Source: an uncultured Muribaculaceae bacterium
GTDB lineage: Bacteria; Bacteroidota; Bacteroidia; Bacteroidales; Muribaculaceae
Length of the DNA: 64,000 nucleotides
Direction: 5' to 3'
Assembly: GCA_910579605.1 (NCBI GenBank)
Contig: CAJTUG010000001.1
Coordinates: 38,148-102,147, forward strand
In this document: piece after piece, positions 51,276-60,921 of the stretch
How positions within the stretch are numbered: the stretch's first letter is position 1
Layout: each line of letters begins with the position of its first letter
Position numbers and translations under genes: made by a program
Notes under the pieces: model-generated
What the model was told of the DNA's origin: nothing
The model's input: the letters and a program-made list of their open reading frames with translations, nothing else
Database searches by the model: none

Positions 51276-52412
51276 TTATATTTTTTGGAATACTCTCACA
51301 TAGTCAACCTCCATTTTGGCCGGAAGGGCACTTTCGTCAACACCGTTCATGCCGCCCCAGTCTCCGCCCCATGCAAGGTTGAGGATTACATAGAAAGGCT
51401 TGTTGAAAGGCCATGTGCGTACATTGCCTGTCTTGTCGTTATAGAACGTGAGTAGGGCATGACCGTCTACAAAGGTGCGGATACTTTCTTCTGTCCATTC
51501 GAGACGGTAAACATGAAATTCACCTTCTGCATCGGCAGTAAAACGTTCTGCAGTCTTCTGAGTGCCTTTGGTGTGGTTGTAGGCGTCGCAATGTATGCTT
51601 GATGATGTGTAGTTGGCATTGGTCCCTACCTCTTCCATGATGTCGATTTCTCCGCAAAGTGGCCAAGGAGTACTGCCCCAGTCGTTATTCGCCGGCATCA
51701 TCCAGAAAGCAGGCCAAGTCCCTTTGCCTTTCGGAAGTTTGATGCGGGCTTCGAAAATGCCGTATTTCCAACCGGTGTCGACGTTGGCATAAACGCGGCC
51801 CGAAATTACTCGCCCTGCCGTCTTGCTCGCTGTAATGGTGAGGACTCCGTCGGAAACCTCAGTAACTCGGATACCGTCGTACGAGCCGTTTACATAGTGC
51901 TGCAGCTCGTTGTTTACCCAACCTGCTCCCTGAACTTCGTGAGTCCATTTGTCGCGGTTTAGCTCGCTGCCGCTATCAAACTCATCGTTCCATACAAGTT
52001 CATATCCTTCTGGAACTTGGATGGTTGGGTCTACAGGTTCGGGCTCTTTGCCGGCTTGCTTCACAGTGAGCGAAGCTTGTCCGTTGCGGGCGTTTCGCAC
52101 CACGATTTCGGCTGTGCGGCTCTGGCGATTGCTGTTTTTCTTTATTTCTACGGATATAGTGCCTTGTTTTTCAAGTGTGCCTTTTTTTGTGAGATTGACC
52201 CAATCGGCGCTACATGTAGCGTCCCATTCAAAAGGTGATGCCACAGCTATGTTGAAAGATGCTTCGTTGGCATCGAAATCTGTAGAAACAGTACAGTCCA
52301 AGGTGATTTTATTGTCGGTATTCACCTCGGGTTGGTCTTTACTGTCGCCTCCGCAAGCCGTAAGGCCTATGGTGGCGAAGATTCCCAATAAAAGTAGTTT
52401 CAAAGTGTTCAT
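51276..52412 (-). CDS. GH16 beta-glucanase lipoprotein with BACON domain
   Basis: 378 residues with lipobox LTAC (Cys20). BACON domain (about 37-120, WDATCSADWVNLTKKGTLEKQG ... SLTVKQAG) precedes a GH16 laminarinase-type catalytic domain (about 135-378). Catalytic ExDxxE is EIDIME (Glu255, Asp257, Glu260), with flanking WPAFWMMP and SIHCDAYN. Likely an endo-beta-1,3- or 1,3;1,4-glucanase tethered at the cell surface. It follows a hairpin with T-run (52453-52486), 90 bp after the binding-protein gene. Confidence 0.93.
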   Translation of the reverse strand: MNTLKLLLLGIFATIGLTACGGDSKDQPEVNTDNKITLDCTVSTDFDANEASFNIAVASPFEWDATCSADWVNLTKKGTLEKQGTISVEIKKNSNRQSRTAEIVVRNARNGQASLTVKQAGKEPEPVDPTIQVPEGYELVWNDEFDSGSELNRDKWTHEVQGAGWVNNELQHYVNGSYDGIRVTEVSDGVLTITASKTAGRVISGRVYANVDTGWKYGIFEARIKLPKGKGTWPAFWMMPANNDWGSTPWPLCGEIDIMEEVGTNANYTSSSIHCDAYNHTKGTQKTAERFTADAEGEFHVYRLEWTEESIRTFVDGHALLTFYNDKTGNVRTWPFNKPFYVILNLAWGGDWGGMNGVDESALPAKMEVDYVRVFQKI

Positions 52413-52452
52413 TCTATTGGTGATTGGAGTAATGAAGGATTGTTAAGAAAAA

Positions 52453-52486
52453 ACACATGGAGTGCCTGCCAAAGGACTCCATGTGT
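52453..52486 (-). terminator. Hairpin with T-run inside the utilisation locus
   Basis: Perfect 11-bp stem ACACATGGAGT / ACTCCATGTGT (52453-52463 with 52476-52486), followed on the minus strand by TTTTTTCTT. It lies between the binding-protein and GH16 genes and probably attenuates transcription. Confidence 0.75.
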
Positions 52487-52502
52487 CTATTACTGGTTGA
52501 TA

Positions 52503-53888
52503 TTAATCGTGATGCTTCTGGAGTATAATGTCGGAAACTGTCACCTCGTTGTCTGCAGGTGTGCCGCCAAAGTTGAGAACCAGCTTCATCTTGGTTATGG
52601 GGTCTTTGCTGGCCTGAAGAGATGCAAACCATACCGTCTTGGGCTCACCGCCGGTAAGTGCATAGGTCTCCGCAAAGAAATAGGTGTCGTCGTTGTCTTC
52701 CTGGGTGAGTTTTACGGTAGCTCCGCCCAAATCTTTGGCAGAAAGCAAAGTTATCTTGAAATCGTAGAGTTGGCTGGTGTCGCTCAAGTCAAGTTCGGTG
52801 TGGAACACGATTTGAGTCTGCCATTGGTCGGTGTTTGCCTGTGGCAATGCCCACGACCATGAGTTGTTGCCTTCTGTGAGTACATGGTCGGCATATGGCG
52901 ACCAAGAGGGGTCTGCATAGAAATATGTGAGGTTGTATCCCAAGCCGTTCCAAAGATTGTCGGCGCTGTTAACATCAACCCAGTTAGGCTCTGGAGTAGA
53001 TGGGATGTCGGGAACGGGAGTTCCGTCGTCATCATTATGGTTCTTGATTACAATATTCTCTATTATGATTTCAACACCTGCCGGGTTGCCGCCGAAATCG
53101 AAGGTATAGACAAGATTATTCATGTCTATAGCTGCTGGAACATCGTAGAAGAAGAATGCCTGAGGTTCGCCGGCTTTCACATTTACCTTGGTAGCAGGGA
53201 AGAAAGAGTGTGCATCGTCGTCGTCTCCGTCGGGATGGATTTTAACGGTGATGTTAGACATGTCCTGGCTGCAGGTAAAGATATAAGAACCGTCGTAGTG
53301 CTCGCCCTCTTGCAAGCATATGTCGGTGCCTACGTGCATTTGAGCTTGCCATTGGTCTGTTGTAGCTTCGGGCAAGGTCAATGTGTAGGTAGTACCGTCG
53401 AAATTCCATGCGGGATTAGCGATTTGTGCCCAACCGGGTGCATAGAAGAAACTCGGTTCTTTTTTAGTTGCTTTGGCAAAGAGGTTGTATTCGGAATCAT
53501 AGACGAATCCTGGCCAGCCGCTCATTTGGGTATTGTCTACAGTGAAAGTACGTTCAACTGTTCCTACGCTTATGCCGTTGCCGTTTCCGAATTTGACTTC
53601 CACTCCATATTCGCCGGCTTTGCGGTAGTAGCGGCTGAATGTGTGGGAGGTGGAATATGTTTTGCCGTCAATAATCCATATAGGATACACACCTTTGCCG
53701 TTGAAGCTGAAGGTAGCATAGTTGGTGCTTTGGTCTACCGTAATTGTTACCATGTCGGCATAATCGGCAGCCAATGGCAGTGCTTCTGCGTTAAGCTCAT
53801 AAACCTTTTCCTCGGAACAACCGGTGAGTGTTGCTGTTGTCCCGGCGGCGGCAAGGGCTACTGCCAAAAATTTCATATATTTTTTCAT
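52503..53888 (-). CDS. SusE/F-like surface glycan-binding lipoprotein
   Basis: 461 residues with lipobox LTGC (Cys24). Residues about 50-115 look like a PKD-type fold (IDGKTYSTSHTFSRYYRKAGEYGVEVKF). Two related modules follow, about 137-285 and 311-460, each with FxYAxxxW, TDQWQxQ (177-183 and 353-359), FFxxT/ETY and a final VIxxI/LQKHxD strand: an internal duplication of a carbohydrate-binding module. It sits 11 bp downstream of susD and should bind the target glycan on the surface. The ligand is inferred as beta-glucan from GH16. Confidence 0.8.
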   Translation of the reverse strand: MKKYMKFLAVALAAAGTTATLTGCSEEKVYELNAEALPLAADYADMVTITVDQSTNYATFSFNGKGVYPIWIIDGKTYSTSHTFSRYYRKAGEYGVEVKFGNGNGISVGTVERTFTVDNTQMSGWPGFVYDSEYNLFAKATKKEPSFFYAPGWAQIANPAWNFDGTTYTLTLPEATTDQWQAQMHVGTDICLQEGEHYDGSYIFTCSQDMSNITVKIHPDGDDDDAHSFFPATKVNVKAGEPQAFFFYDVPAAIDMNNLVYTFDFGGNPAGVEIIIENIVIKNHNDDDGTPVPDIPSTPEPNWVDVNSADNLWNGLGYNLTYFYADPSWSPYADHVLTEGNNSWSWALPQANTDQWQTQIVFHTELDLSDTSQLYDFKITLLSAKDLGGATVKLTQEDNDDTYFFAETYALTGGEPKTVWFASLQASKDPITKMKLVLNFGGTPADNEVTVSDIILQKHHD

Positions 53889-53899
53889 TGGTCAGATGC

Positions 53900-55426
53900 T
53901 TAATAGGGGTTTTGGGTAATAGTGCCCTGGGCTTTGTCGATTTCGCTCTGGGGTATGGGGAGATGTTTTTTGTTTGCAGACCACGTCTGAGTGCGGCCCC
54001 AACCTTCGGGATGATTGTCGGGCACGAGTACCGTTGCTGCTTTATCTGTGCGGATAAGGTCCCAGTAGCGTTTACCTTCGCCTACGAATTCAAGACGGCG
54101 TTCTTGGAGAATGTTGTCGAGGGTAGGTTCAAGTTCTGTCTGAAGGCCTGCACGTTTGCGCACTTGGTTAAGGTATCCTTTGGCTTCGCTTGTAGAGCCG
54201 CCTGTGGCAATGAGAAGCTCTGCTGCGTTGAGGAGGGTTTCAGAATAGCGGTAAACGCGCCAGTTGTTGTTGTAGTTGAGGTCGGCGTCGGCTTTCTGGC
54301 CGTCGTTGCCGCCTGCTTTAGCCACGTATTTTTCAAGGAAGAAACCTTCGTCTTGGTAGCGTTTGTTGTATTCCACTCCGGTAGCTCCGGCATTCCAGCA
54401 TGTAGCGTCGCGGCGAGCGTCGTCGGGCGAGTACATTTCGTAGGTTGTGGCACGCACGGGGCAGAATCCCCAGCCGCCATTGTGTCCTTCGCTTCCGGTG
54501 GGCCAGTTGTTGGGGCTTATGAGGGTTGGGAGAACGGTACCGCCGGCATTGAGGGGAGCGCCCCAGCTGCGGATAGCGTTTTGAGAAATGTAGTTGATTT
54601 CGTAGATAGATTCAATGCCCCATTCGCCTTCTTCAAGGAAGATTTTACCGTAGTCGGCCACGAGATCATATTCCGGAGAATTGATGATTTCTTTCATGTA
54701 GTTGAGGGCGGTAGGATAGCGGGCGGTATCTTTCTGATACATTACCACTTCTGCATATAGCATGTATGCCATGGCAGTAGTTATCACGCCGGCGTCTACA
54801 TCGGCTGCGCGGAAAGGCAGTGCTTTGAGTGCCAAAGCGTCTTCGATATCTTTGATGATATAGCCATACAATTCGTCGGCGCTTATCTGGTCGGCGATAT
54901 ATGGGCTTGTGAGGTTTTCCTGATAGTAGGGTACGTTGCCGTAGAATTTCCACAACCAGTTGGAGTAGAATGCACGTAGAACGTAGCACTGGGCTTTCCA
55001 TTGGTTTATGTCGGTTTCTGTGGCATCATCGATACCGGCATTTATGTAGCCGAAAACGTCGTTGCAACGTTTGAGACCGGAATATGCTTCTACCCAAAGG
55101 CCTGTTATTACGCGCAAAGGAGTGGCGCTGTAGTTGGCCATGAGGTGCCAGTTGGCGTTGTCGTTGGGGTCGGACCCTCCTACCCAAAGGTCATCGGCCA
55201 TGATATCGCTCATGAGTTGGTAGGGATTGTATTCGCCTATGCCCCAGTCTGTCCACTTAATGGGGTCGTATGCGGCGATAACAGCTTCTGCCACATGCTC
55301 TTTTGTGGAGAAATATTCATCGGCCGAGGGCTGGGTGGGAGACGTCACATCAAGGAAACTGTCGGAGCATGCTGTCATGGAGGCGGCAGCAATTGCAATT
55401 CCCAGTACTTTATATAGAGATTTCAT
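53900..55426 (-). CDS. susD: SusD/RagB outer-membrane lipoprotein
   Basis: 508 residues from ATG 55426 (MKSLYKVLGIAIAAASMTAC); lipobox Cys20. The TPR-helical scaffold and C-terminal block (ERRLEFVGEGKRYWDLIRTDKA, IPQSEIDKAQGTITQNPY) are the SusD signature. Forms the lid on the SusC barrel and captures glycan. Upstream in-frame ATG at 55453 would add a basic stretch before the signal. The susC gene ends 39 bp upstream (of this start). Confidence 0.95.
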   Translation of the reverse strand: MKSLYKVLGIAIAAASMTACSDSFLDVTSPTQPSADEYFSTKEHVAEAVIAAYDPIKWTDWGIGEYNPYQLMSDIMADDLWVGGSDPNDNANWHLMANYSATPLRVITGLWVEAYSGLKRCNDVFGYINAGIDDATETDINQWKAQCYVLRAFYSNWLWKFYGNVPYYQENLTSPYIADQISADELYGYIIKDIEDALALKALPFRAADVDAGVITTAMAYMLYAEVVMYQKDTARYPTALNYMKEIINSPEYDLVADYGKIFLEEGEWGIESIYEINYISQNAIRSWGAPLNAGGTVLPTLISPNNWPTGSEGHNGGWGFCPVRATTYEMYSPDDARRDATCWNAGATGVEYNKRYQDEGFFLEKYVAKAGGNDGQKADADLNYNNNWRVYRYSETLLNAAELLIATGGSTSEAKGYLNQVRKRAGLQTELEPTLDNILQERRLEFVGEGKRYWDLIRTDKAATVLVPDNHPEGWGRTQTWSANKKHLPIPQSEIDKAQGTITQNPY

Positions 55427-55465
55427 TTTGTTGTTCTGTTTTGATTCTTTCATTTTTTATGAAAC

Positions 55466-58400
55466 TTAGAAAGCAAGGTTGCAGCCTATTGTCCATACAC
55501 GAGCTTGTGGGTATACGCCATAGTCGATACCGAGCGATGTGCCGCCCGAAGAGATTTCGGGGTCGAAGCCGTGGTATTTGGTCCAGGTTTTGAGGTTTTC
55601 TGCTGCTACGTATACGCGGAATTTCTGAACGAAAACTTTGCGTGTGAGGTTTTCGGGCAATGTATAGCCGAGTTGGATGTTTTTGAGGCGGAAATAGCTG
55701 CCGTCGCAAACATATAGGTCGGAAGACTGCCAGTTGTAGCCGTCGCCGCGTACATAGCGCGGAATGCGGTTGGAAGTGCCTTCGCCGGTCCAACGGTTGA
55801 GCATCCACGATGGAAGGTTGGTCTCGAGAGCGTCTGTACGGCGTGTTGCATCGAAAATATCGTTGCCTGCTACGCCTTGGAAGAAGATATAGAAATCAAA
55901 TCCTTTCCATGTGGCGTTCAAGCTAAGGCCGTATGTCCAGTCGGGAGTTCCTTTACCGATTTTGGTGCGGTCGTCTTCGGTGATCTGTCCGTCGTTGTTA
56001 ACGTCAAAATAACGGGTATCGCCAGGAACGAGGGATGTTCCGTATTTTGAGTTGTAGGCGTCGGCTTCGGCCTGGTTTTGGAGGATACCGTCGGTTTTAT
56101 AGCCGTAGAAGAATGGGAAAGGTTCGCCGTTTTCAGCACGGGATATTGTACCTGTTCCTTGGAAAGAGTCAAGGTTAGCCCAACCTTGTTCGTTGCCATA
56201 AGAAATGAGCTTGTTTTTGAGGTAAGAAGCGTTTGCGCCTACACGGATAGAAAGATCTCCGAAATTCTGGCGGTATCCGAAATCTAATTCAAGACCGGAG
56301 TTGCGCATCTTGCCTACGTTGCCCACGGGGATAGATTCACCCACGTATTGTGGAAGGGAGAGTGTCATCAACATGCCGTTGGTGTTCTTGATAAAGTAGT
56401 CTACTGTCAAGGTGAACTTGTTGCTCAAGAAACCGAAATCAAGGCCGATGTCTGTTTGTTCAGATTCTTCCCATTTGAGGTCGGGGTTGGCAAGCTGGGT
56501 AGGCTTGGTGCCGTTTACTACATGGCCGTCTTTGCCGAAAATAGCGTTGTTCCCGCTGGCTGCAAGAGCGATATATTGGAAATCACCAATGTTTTCGTTA
56601 CCGTTCTTACCCCAAGATGCACGGAGCTTCAAGTTGTTGAGCCAGTTGTTCTGGTCGCGGAGGAACGGTTCGTTCATGATATTCCAACCAACAGATACAG
56701 AGGGGAATGTAGCCCAGTGGTTGTTGGAGCCGAAGCGGCTTGAACCGTCGCGGCGCACGGTGGCTTGGAGCATGTAGCGTTCTGCAAAGTTGTAGCTTAT
56801 TCGGCCGAAATAAGAAGCGAGTTTGGATTTTACGTTGGGAGCGCCACCGGAATCACGATCGCCGTCGGCTGCAGTGCCTGTAGCCGCGTCTATCCACGGA
56901 CGGGCATAGGAGATGAGATTGTTGCGAGATCCGTATACATACGAGCCGCTGCTTTGCTTAGCCGATGTACCAAGGATAATGCTGAATGAGTGTTCGTCTA
57001 TAGTCTTGTCGTAAGAAAGCAAGTTTTCCAACTGCCATACGAGGCCTTCGTTTTTCTGTGAATAAGCACGGGAGAAAGAGGCTTCGTTGTTGGGGCGGAG
57101 ATAATAGATGGGGGTGTAACCGTCGTTGCCCCAGAATGATAGGTCTGCACCATAGGAGATGCGGTATTTCAAGTTATCCCATATTTGGAGCTCGCCGATG
57201 AAATTGCCTACGAATTTGTGGCTGTGGCCTTTATCGCCAGGAAGCATCATAGAGCCAACGGGGTTGCTCATTTCCTGATAGTTGCCGAATGTGTTGGGAA
57301 CCATGAGAAGATCGCCGGCTTCGTTGCGGATGGGGATATAGTTTGCTTGACCGCTGAGATATGCGAGCTGCTGGGCTTCTTCTTCGCTACCTGCTTTGAG
57401 GAAAGGACTGAGCATAGGCGACATTGCCAATGCAGATCCTATAGGCGAACCCCATGTGGAGTTGACCTCTATACCTTTGCTCTTGATGCGAGCATAAGAT
57501 ATGTTGGTGTTGATAGTAGCCTTATTGAGCCATGTGCGTGATTTGGAGTCGTCGAAGACGGTGATTCCCAAATTGGAACGCATGGTGAGACGCTGGTAGT
57601 TGGAGCGGTCAAAATTGCCGCCAACAATACCTTCTTGTTCAAAATATCCGAGCGAAAGGAAATAGTTAACTTTTTCGCTTGCGCCTGAGAGGCTGAACTG
57701 GTGGCTCATGACCGGTGCGTTGTCGTTGAACACTTCGTCTTGCCAGTCTGTTCCTTCGCCGTAGCTTGCCGGGTTGGCATAGCGTGGGGCTTGGCCAGAG
57801 TTTACGAGACCTTCGTTAATCATGGTGGCATATTCTGTTGCGTTCAAAACGCCGCGGCGTTTTTCGGCACTTTGCCAACCGTAGCTGAAATCATAGTTAA
57901 CTTTTGTTTTGCCGACAGCCCCTTGGCGAGTAGTAACCAAGATGACACCGTTTGCAGCACGTGCACCATAGACAGCTCCGGAAGCTGCGTCTTTAAGTAC
58001 CTCTATGCTCTGGATGTCGTTGGGGTTGAGGTAGTCAAGCCCTCCTTCTATAGGCATGCCGTCAACAATATAAAGGGGATCGGAATTGTTGATAGTACCG
58101 ATACCACGGACACGTACGCGAGCAGCGGCGCCTGGTTGGCCCGACGAAGATGTGACGTTCACACCCGATGCAAGGCCTTTGAGGGCATTGTCCATACGCA
58201 CCGGGGCAGTGCTTGATATTTCATCGGCCGATACCTTGGATATGGCTGCGGTTACGACGCTTTTCTTTTGTACGCCATAGCCTACAACTACCACTTCCGA
58301 CAAAAGCTCGTTGTCTTCTGTCATTGTGATATTCATTTGAGGTTGAGCTTTAAGTTCTTGGGTTTTGTAGCCCACATAGGAAATAATAAGTGTCGAACCT

Positions 58401-58615
58401 TCGGCAACCTTGATTTGGAATTTTCCGTCTAAATCGGTAGAAGCACCTGTCTTTGCGCCTTTTTCTTGCACTGATACTCCGATTAGAGGTTCTCCTGATG
58501 TGTCGGAAACGACACCGTTTACCGTCATCTGCTGCGCCCATGCGCTGGCGGTTCCTGCCAAGAGGACGGCAAGTAAAATCAGAAACGATTTTACCCCTGT
58601 CTTTAGGATGTTCAT
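55466..58615 (-). CDS. susC: SusC/RagA TonB-dependent glycan importer
   Basis: 1049 residues with signal peptide (about 1-27, ending SAWAQ). Carboxypeptidase-like regulatory domain (about 31-110, VNGVVSDTSGEPLIGVSVQEKG), then TonB box-like VVVVGYG and plug (about 120-240, PLYIVDGMPIEGGLDYLNPNDIQSIEVLKDAASGAVYGARAANGVILVTTRQG), then 22-strand barrel to the end (VWTIGCNLAF). Imports oligosaccharide with SusD, powered by TonB. First gene of the locus, with a -7 box 40 bp upstream. No regulator gene adjoins it in the window. Confidence 0.96.
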   Translation of the reverse strand: MNILKTGVKSFLILLAVLLAGTASAWAQQMTVNGVVSDTSGEPLIGVSVQEKGAKTGASTDLDGKFQIKVAEGSTLIISYVGYKTQELKAQPQMNITMTEDNELLSEVVVVGYGVQKKSVVTAAISKVSADEISSTAPVRMDNALKGLASGVNVTSSSGQPGAAARVRVRGIGTINNSDPLYIVDGMPIEGGLDYLNPNDIQSIEVLKDAASGAVYGARAANGVILVTTRQGAVGKTKVNYDFSYGWQSAEKRRGVLNATEYATMINEGLVNSGQAPRYANPASYGEGTDWQDEVFNDNAPVMSHQFSLSGASEKVNYFLSLGYFEQEGIVGGNFDRSNYQRLTMRSNLGITVFDDSKSRTWLNKATINTNISYARIKSKGIEVNSTWGSPIGSALAMSPMLSPFLKAGSEEEAQQLAYLSGQANYIPIRNEAGDLLMVPNTFGNYQEMSNPVGSMMLPGDKGHSHKFVGNFIGELQIWDNLKYRISYGADLSFWGNDGYTPIYYLRPNNEASFSRAYSQKNEGLVWQLENLLSYDKTIDEHSFSIILGTSAKQSSGSYVYGSRNNLISYARPWIDAATGTAADGDRDSGGAPNVKSKLASYFGRISYNFAERYMLQATVRRDGSSRFGSNNHWATFPSVSVGWNIMNEPFLRDQNNWLNNLKLRASWGKNGNENIGDFQYIALAASGNNAIFGKDGHVVNGTKPTQLANPDLKWEESEQTDIGLDFGFLSNKFTLTVDYFIKNTNGMLMTLSLPQYVGESIPVGNVGKMRNSGLELDFGYRQNFGDLSIRVGANASYLKNKLISYGNEQGWANLDSFQGTGTISRAENGEPFPFFYGYKTDGILQNQAEADAYNSKYGTSLVPGDTRYFDVNNDGQITEDDRTKIGKGTPDWTYGLSLNATWKGFDFYIFFQGVAGNDIFDATRRTDALETNLPSWMLNRWTGEGTSNRIPRYVRGDGYNWQSSDLYVCDGSYFRLKNIQLGYTLPENLTRKVFVQKFRVYVAAENLKTWTKYHGFDPEISSGGTSLGIDYGVYPQARVWTIGCNLAF

Positions 58616-58655
58616 ACTTTACGGGTTTTGGTATTAATTTAGGTTATTGATGTCG

Positions 58656-58663
58656 CAAAGTTA
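58656..58663 (-). promoter_or_regulatory. Candidate -7 box of susC
   Basis: TAACTTTG on the minus strand matches TAnnTTTG, 41 bp upstream of susC. No obvious -33 TTTG, which suggests activator dependence. Confidence 0.5.
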
Positions 58664-58769
58664 AAGAGTGTTTAGCATATAAAAAAGCGATAGTAAGGGT
58701 ATAAAGTAAATTTTCAAACAATTAATGTTTGGAAATTCAATGATATACGTAATTAAATTGGTAATGTTT

Positions 58770-60152
58770 TTAGCCTTTTGTAGTAAGCCTAAACGGGATT
58801 GGATCTGCCTGGAATTTGGAAATTTTCAGGTTGTCAAAGACTTTTTTGCCTCTGCGCCATGTTGCATCTACTTTGTTGCGGGCTAAACGTCCTTCAAAGG
58901 GAGTCCATGCGCACTTAGATATCACGTCGTTATTTGTGATAATATAAGGGTCGCAAGATCTTACTAAAGCTAAATCGGCATTCATACCGGGCGCAATTTC
59001 CCCACGATCGGGTATGCCGAAAATCTTTGCCGGAGCAGTAGCCATTTTTCCTATTATGAGTTCCAATGGCAGATACTCCATCATTATCGGAAGGGCGAAT
59101 TGGATAGATGGAGCCCCAGAGGCAGCTACCAAAGCGCCTCCTTTTTTAGCTTGGAGTTGGTGAGGAGCGTGGTCTGTTGCTATGGTGTCAATCCTGCCGT
59201 CGGCAATGGCTTTGCGAATTTCTTGTGCGTCAAAGCTTGTTTTAATAGCCGGATTGATTTTATGGAGTGAATTTCTGTTTGCAGCATCAGCCAATTGCGG
59301 ATCCATGTACATTGGCGTTGTCTCTGCAGTGACTAATTTATTGGAGCAGTTGCCGTTCATAAGTAGCTCATTAGCTTCTCGAGCTGTGCTCACATGCGCA
59401 AGGTGTAGGCGCGTTCCAAATTTATGAGCTAATTCCACTGCTTGTGCGGCAGCGCGGAAACAAGCTTCTTCCGAGCGTATTTTGTGGTGCTCAATAAATG
59501 GAACAGCTTCTTTACTGCCATAGCGGCTTATAGCGGCTTCTGCATTCCTGGATATGATTGCATTGTCTTCTGCATGGACAGTTATGATAATTCCCATTTC
59601 GGCACAAGTGCGGAATACCTCATTGAGTTCCTCTCGGGCCGGAGCTGCCAAACCTCCCGTAGTTGTTCCCAAAAAGAGTTTCACGCCGGGAATCATGTTT
59701 CGCAGATATTCCAATTCTCTTAGCAGTCCCGATGAGGCGCCTGGGATTATTGCCGGATATGCAGCGAAATCCGTGAAAGAATCTTTTGCGAATATCTTTA
59801 ATTTTTGGAAAAGTGTTTGCGCGTTTGTCGTTGCCGGTATGGTATTGGGCATATCGAAAACCGATGTTACCCCTCCTGCCAGAGCAGCGGCGCTCTCGGA
59901 GGCGATGTCGGCTTTCTCTGTGAGACCGGGAGTGCGGAAATGAACATGGGAATCTATCAAGCCGGGAATGAGGTAGCCGCCATGTGCATCTACTGTTTCT
60001 TTTGCTGCATTTATGAGTAGCAGAGGGGCATCTCCTTTTCCGCAAGCGTAGATTTTCTCGCCGGCCACAGCTACCCATCCGTGGGCTAATCCTGTTGGTA
60101 AGGCTACGATGGCGTTGTGGATAAGGAGGTCTAAGAAATCAGCATCAGCCAT
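58770..60152 (-). CDS. pyrC: Dihydroorotase
   Basis: Cyclises carbamoyl-aspartate in pyrimidine synthesis. 460 residues, metal-dependent amidohydrolase of the longer (type I) class. Metal-binding HVHFRTPG (His69, His71); a Lys that becomes carboxylated in GVKLFLGTTTG; later His in LHLAHVS and the catalytic Asp in TDHAPH. The usual ExxxHH of the class reads ETTPMYMD here. Last gene of a leftward operon, overlapping the GT gene by 8 bp. Confidence 0.92.
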   Translation of the reverse strand: MADADFLDLLIHNAIVALPTGLAHGWVAVAGEKIYACGKGDAPLLLINAAKETVDAHGGYLIPGLIDSHVHFRTPGLTEKADIASESAAALAGGVTSVFDMPNTIPATTNAQTLFQKLKIFAKDSFTDFAAYPAIIPGASSGLLRELEYLRNMIPGVKLFLGTTTGGLAAPAREELNEVFRTCAEMGIIITVHAEDNAIISRNAEAAISRYGSKEAVPFIEHHKIRSEEACFRAAAQAVELAHKFGTRLHLAHVSTAREANELLMNGNCSNKLVTAETTPMYMDPQLADAANRNSLHKINPAIKTSFDAQEIRKAIADGRIDTIATDHAPHQLQAKKGGALVAASGAPSIQFALPIMMEYLPLELIIGKMATAPAKIFGIPDRGEIAPGMNADLALVRSCDPYIITNNDVISKCAWTPFEGRLARNKVDATWRRGKKVFDNLKISKFQADPIPFRLTTKG

Positions 60153-60906
60153 TATTCCTTTGATATTTGTTGAAGAACGAGTTCCATTTTAAGCGGATGA
60201 CGCCAAAAACAGCCTCGCCAAAAATTCCGCTGTTCATTTTACTTGTGCCCAATACTCGGTTTACGAAGATGATAGGTATTTCCACCACTTTGAATCCGAA
60301 TTTATAGGCAGTGAATTTCATTTCAATCTGAAAAGCATAACCTTTGAATTTGACTTTGTCTAAATCTAAGGTTTCCAATACCTTGCGACGATAGCATACG
60401 AATCCTGCAGTAGTGTCGTGAACCGGCATGCGAGTTATAAGCCTTACATATTTAGAAGCATAGTACGACATGAGCACACGCCCCATTGGCCAATTCACCA
60501 CGTTTACTCCGGTAACATAACGGGAGCCCACAACTACATCGGCTTTTTCTTCTATTGCTGTGTTCCTCAGGCGGATAAGGTCTTTAGGGTCATGAGAAAA
60601 GTCTGCATCCATCTCGCAGATGAATTCATATCCTTCTTTCAGGGCGTGTTTGAATCCTGTGAGATATGCAGTTCCGAGACCTAATTTTCCTTTGCGTTCT
60701 ATAATCTCTACCCGTCCTTGATATTGAGCTATTTTTCCCTTGACGATAGTTGCTGTGCCGTCGGGTGAGTTATCGTCGATAACAAGTATGTCGAATCTTA
60801 CCGGGAGCGCTATCACGGCATCTATTATGGCTGCAGCGTTTTCGCACTCGTTATACATTGGTATTATAACGATGGAATCGCTTCTTTTCTGTTGTGGAGC
60901 TTCCAT
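60145..60906 (-). CDS. GT2 polyprenol-phosphate mannosyltransferase-like
   Basis: 253 residues: a GT-A domain (IIPMYNECENAAAIIDAV, VIDDNSPDGTATIV, and the catalytic-type MDADFSHDPKDL) matching dolichol/polyprenol-phosphate mannose synthases (Dpm1). Makes lipid-linked sugar donors for glycan or protein modification. No added membrane helices, so the soluble Dpm1 form. It overlaps pyrC and follows yeiH by 15 bp. Confidence 0.9.
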   Translation of the reverse strand: MEAPQQKRSDSIVIIPMYNECENAAAIIDAVIALPVRFDILVIDDNSPDGTATIVKGKIAQYQGRVEIIERKGKLGLGTAYLTGFKHALKEGYEFICEMDADFSHDPKDLIRLRNTAIEEKADVVVGSRYVTGVNVVNWPMGRVLMSYYASKYVRLITRMPVHDTTAGFVCYRRKVLETLDLDKVKFKGYAFQIEMKFTAYKFGFKVVEIPIIFVNRVLGTSKMNSGIFGEAVFGVIRLKWNSFFNKYQRNNG

Positions 60907-60921
60907 TTTAAAAGGGGTAGA

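Noticed and set aside
52884..54760. Two long plus-strand frames (about 340 and 310 codons) across the binding-protein and SusD genes
   Set aside because: Antisense shadows with unusual Val, Cys and Gly content; minus-strand genes are certain.
58715..58731. CAAACA...TGTTTG dyad upstream of susC as an operator
   Set aside because: Only a 6-bp stem in AT-rich DNA; too weak to list.
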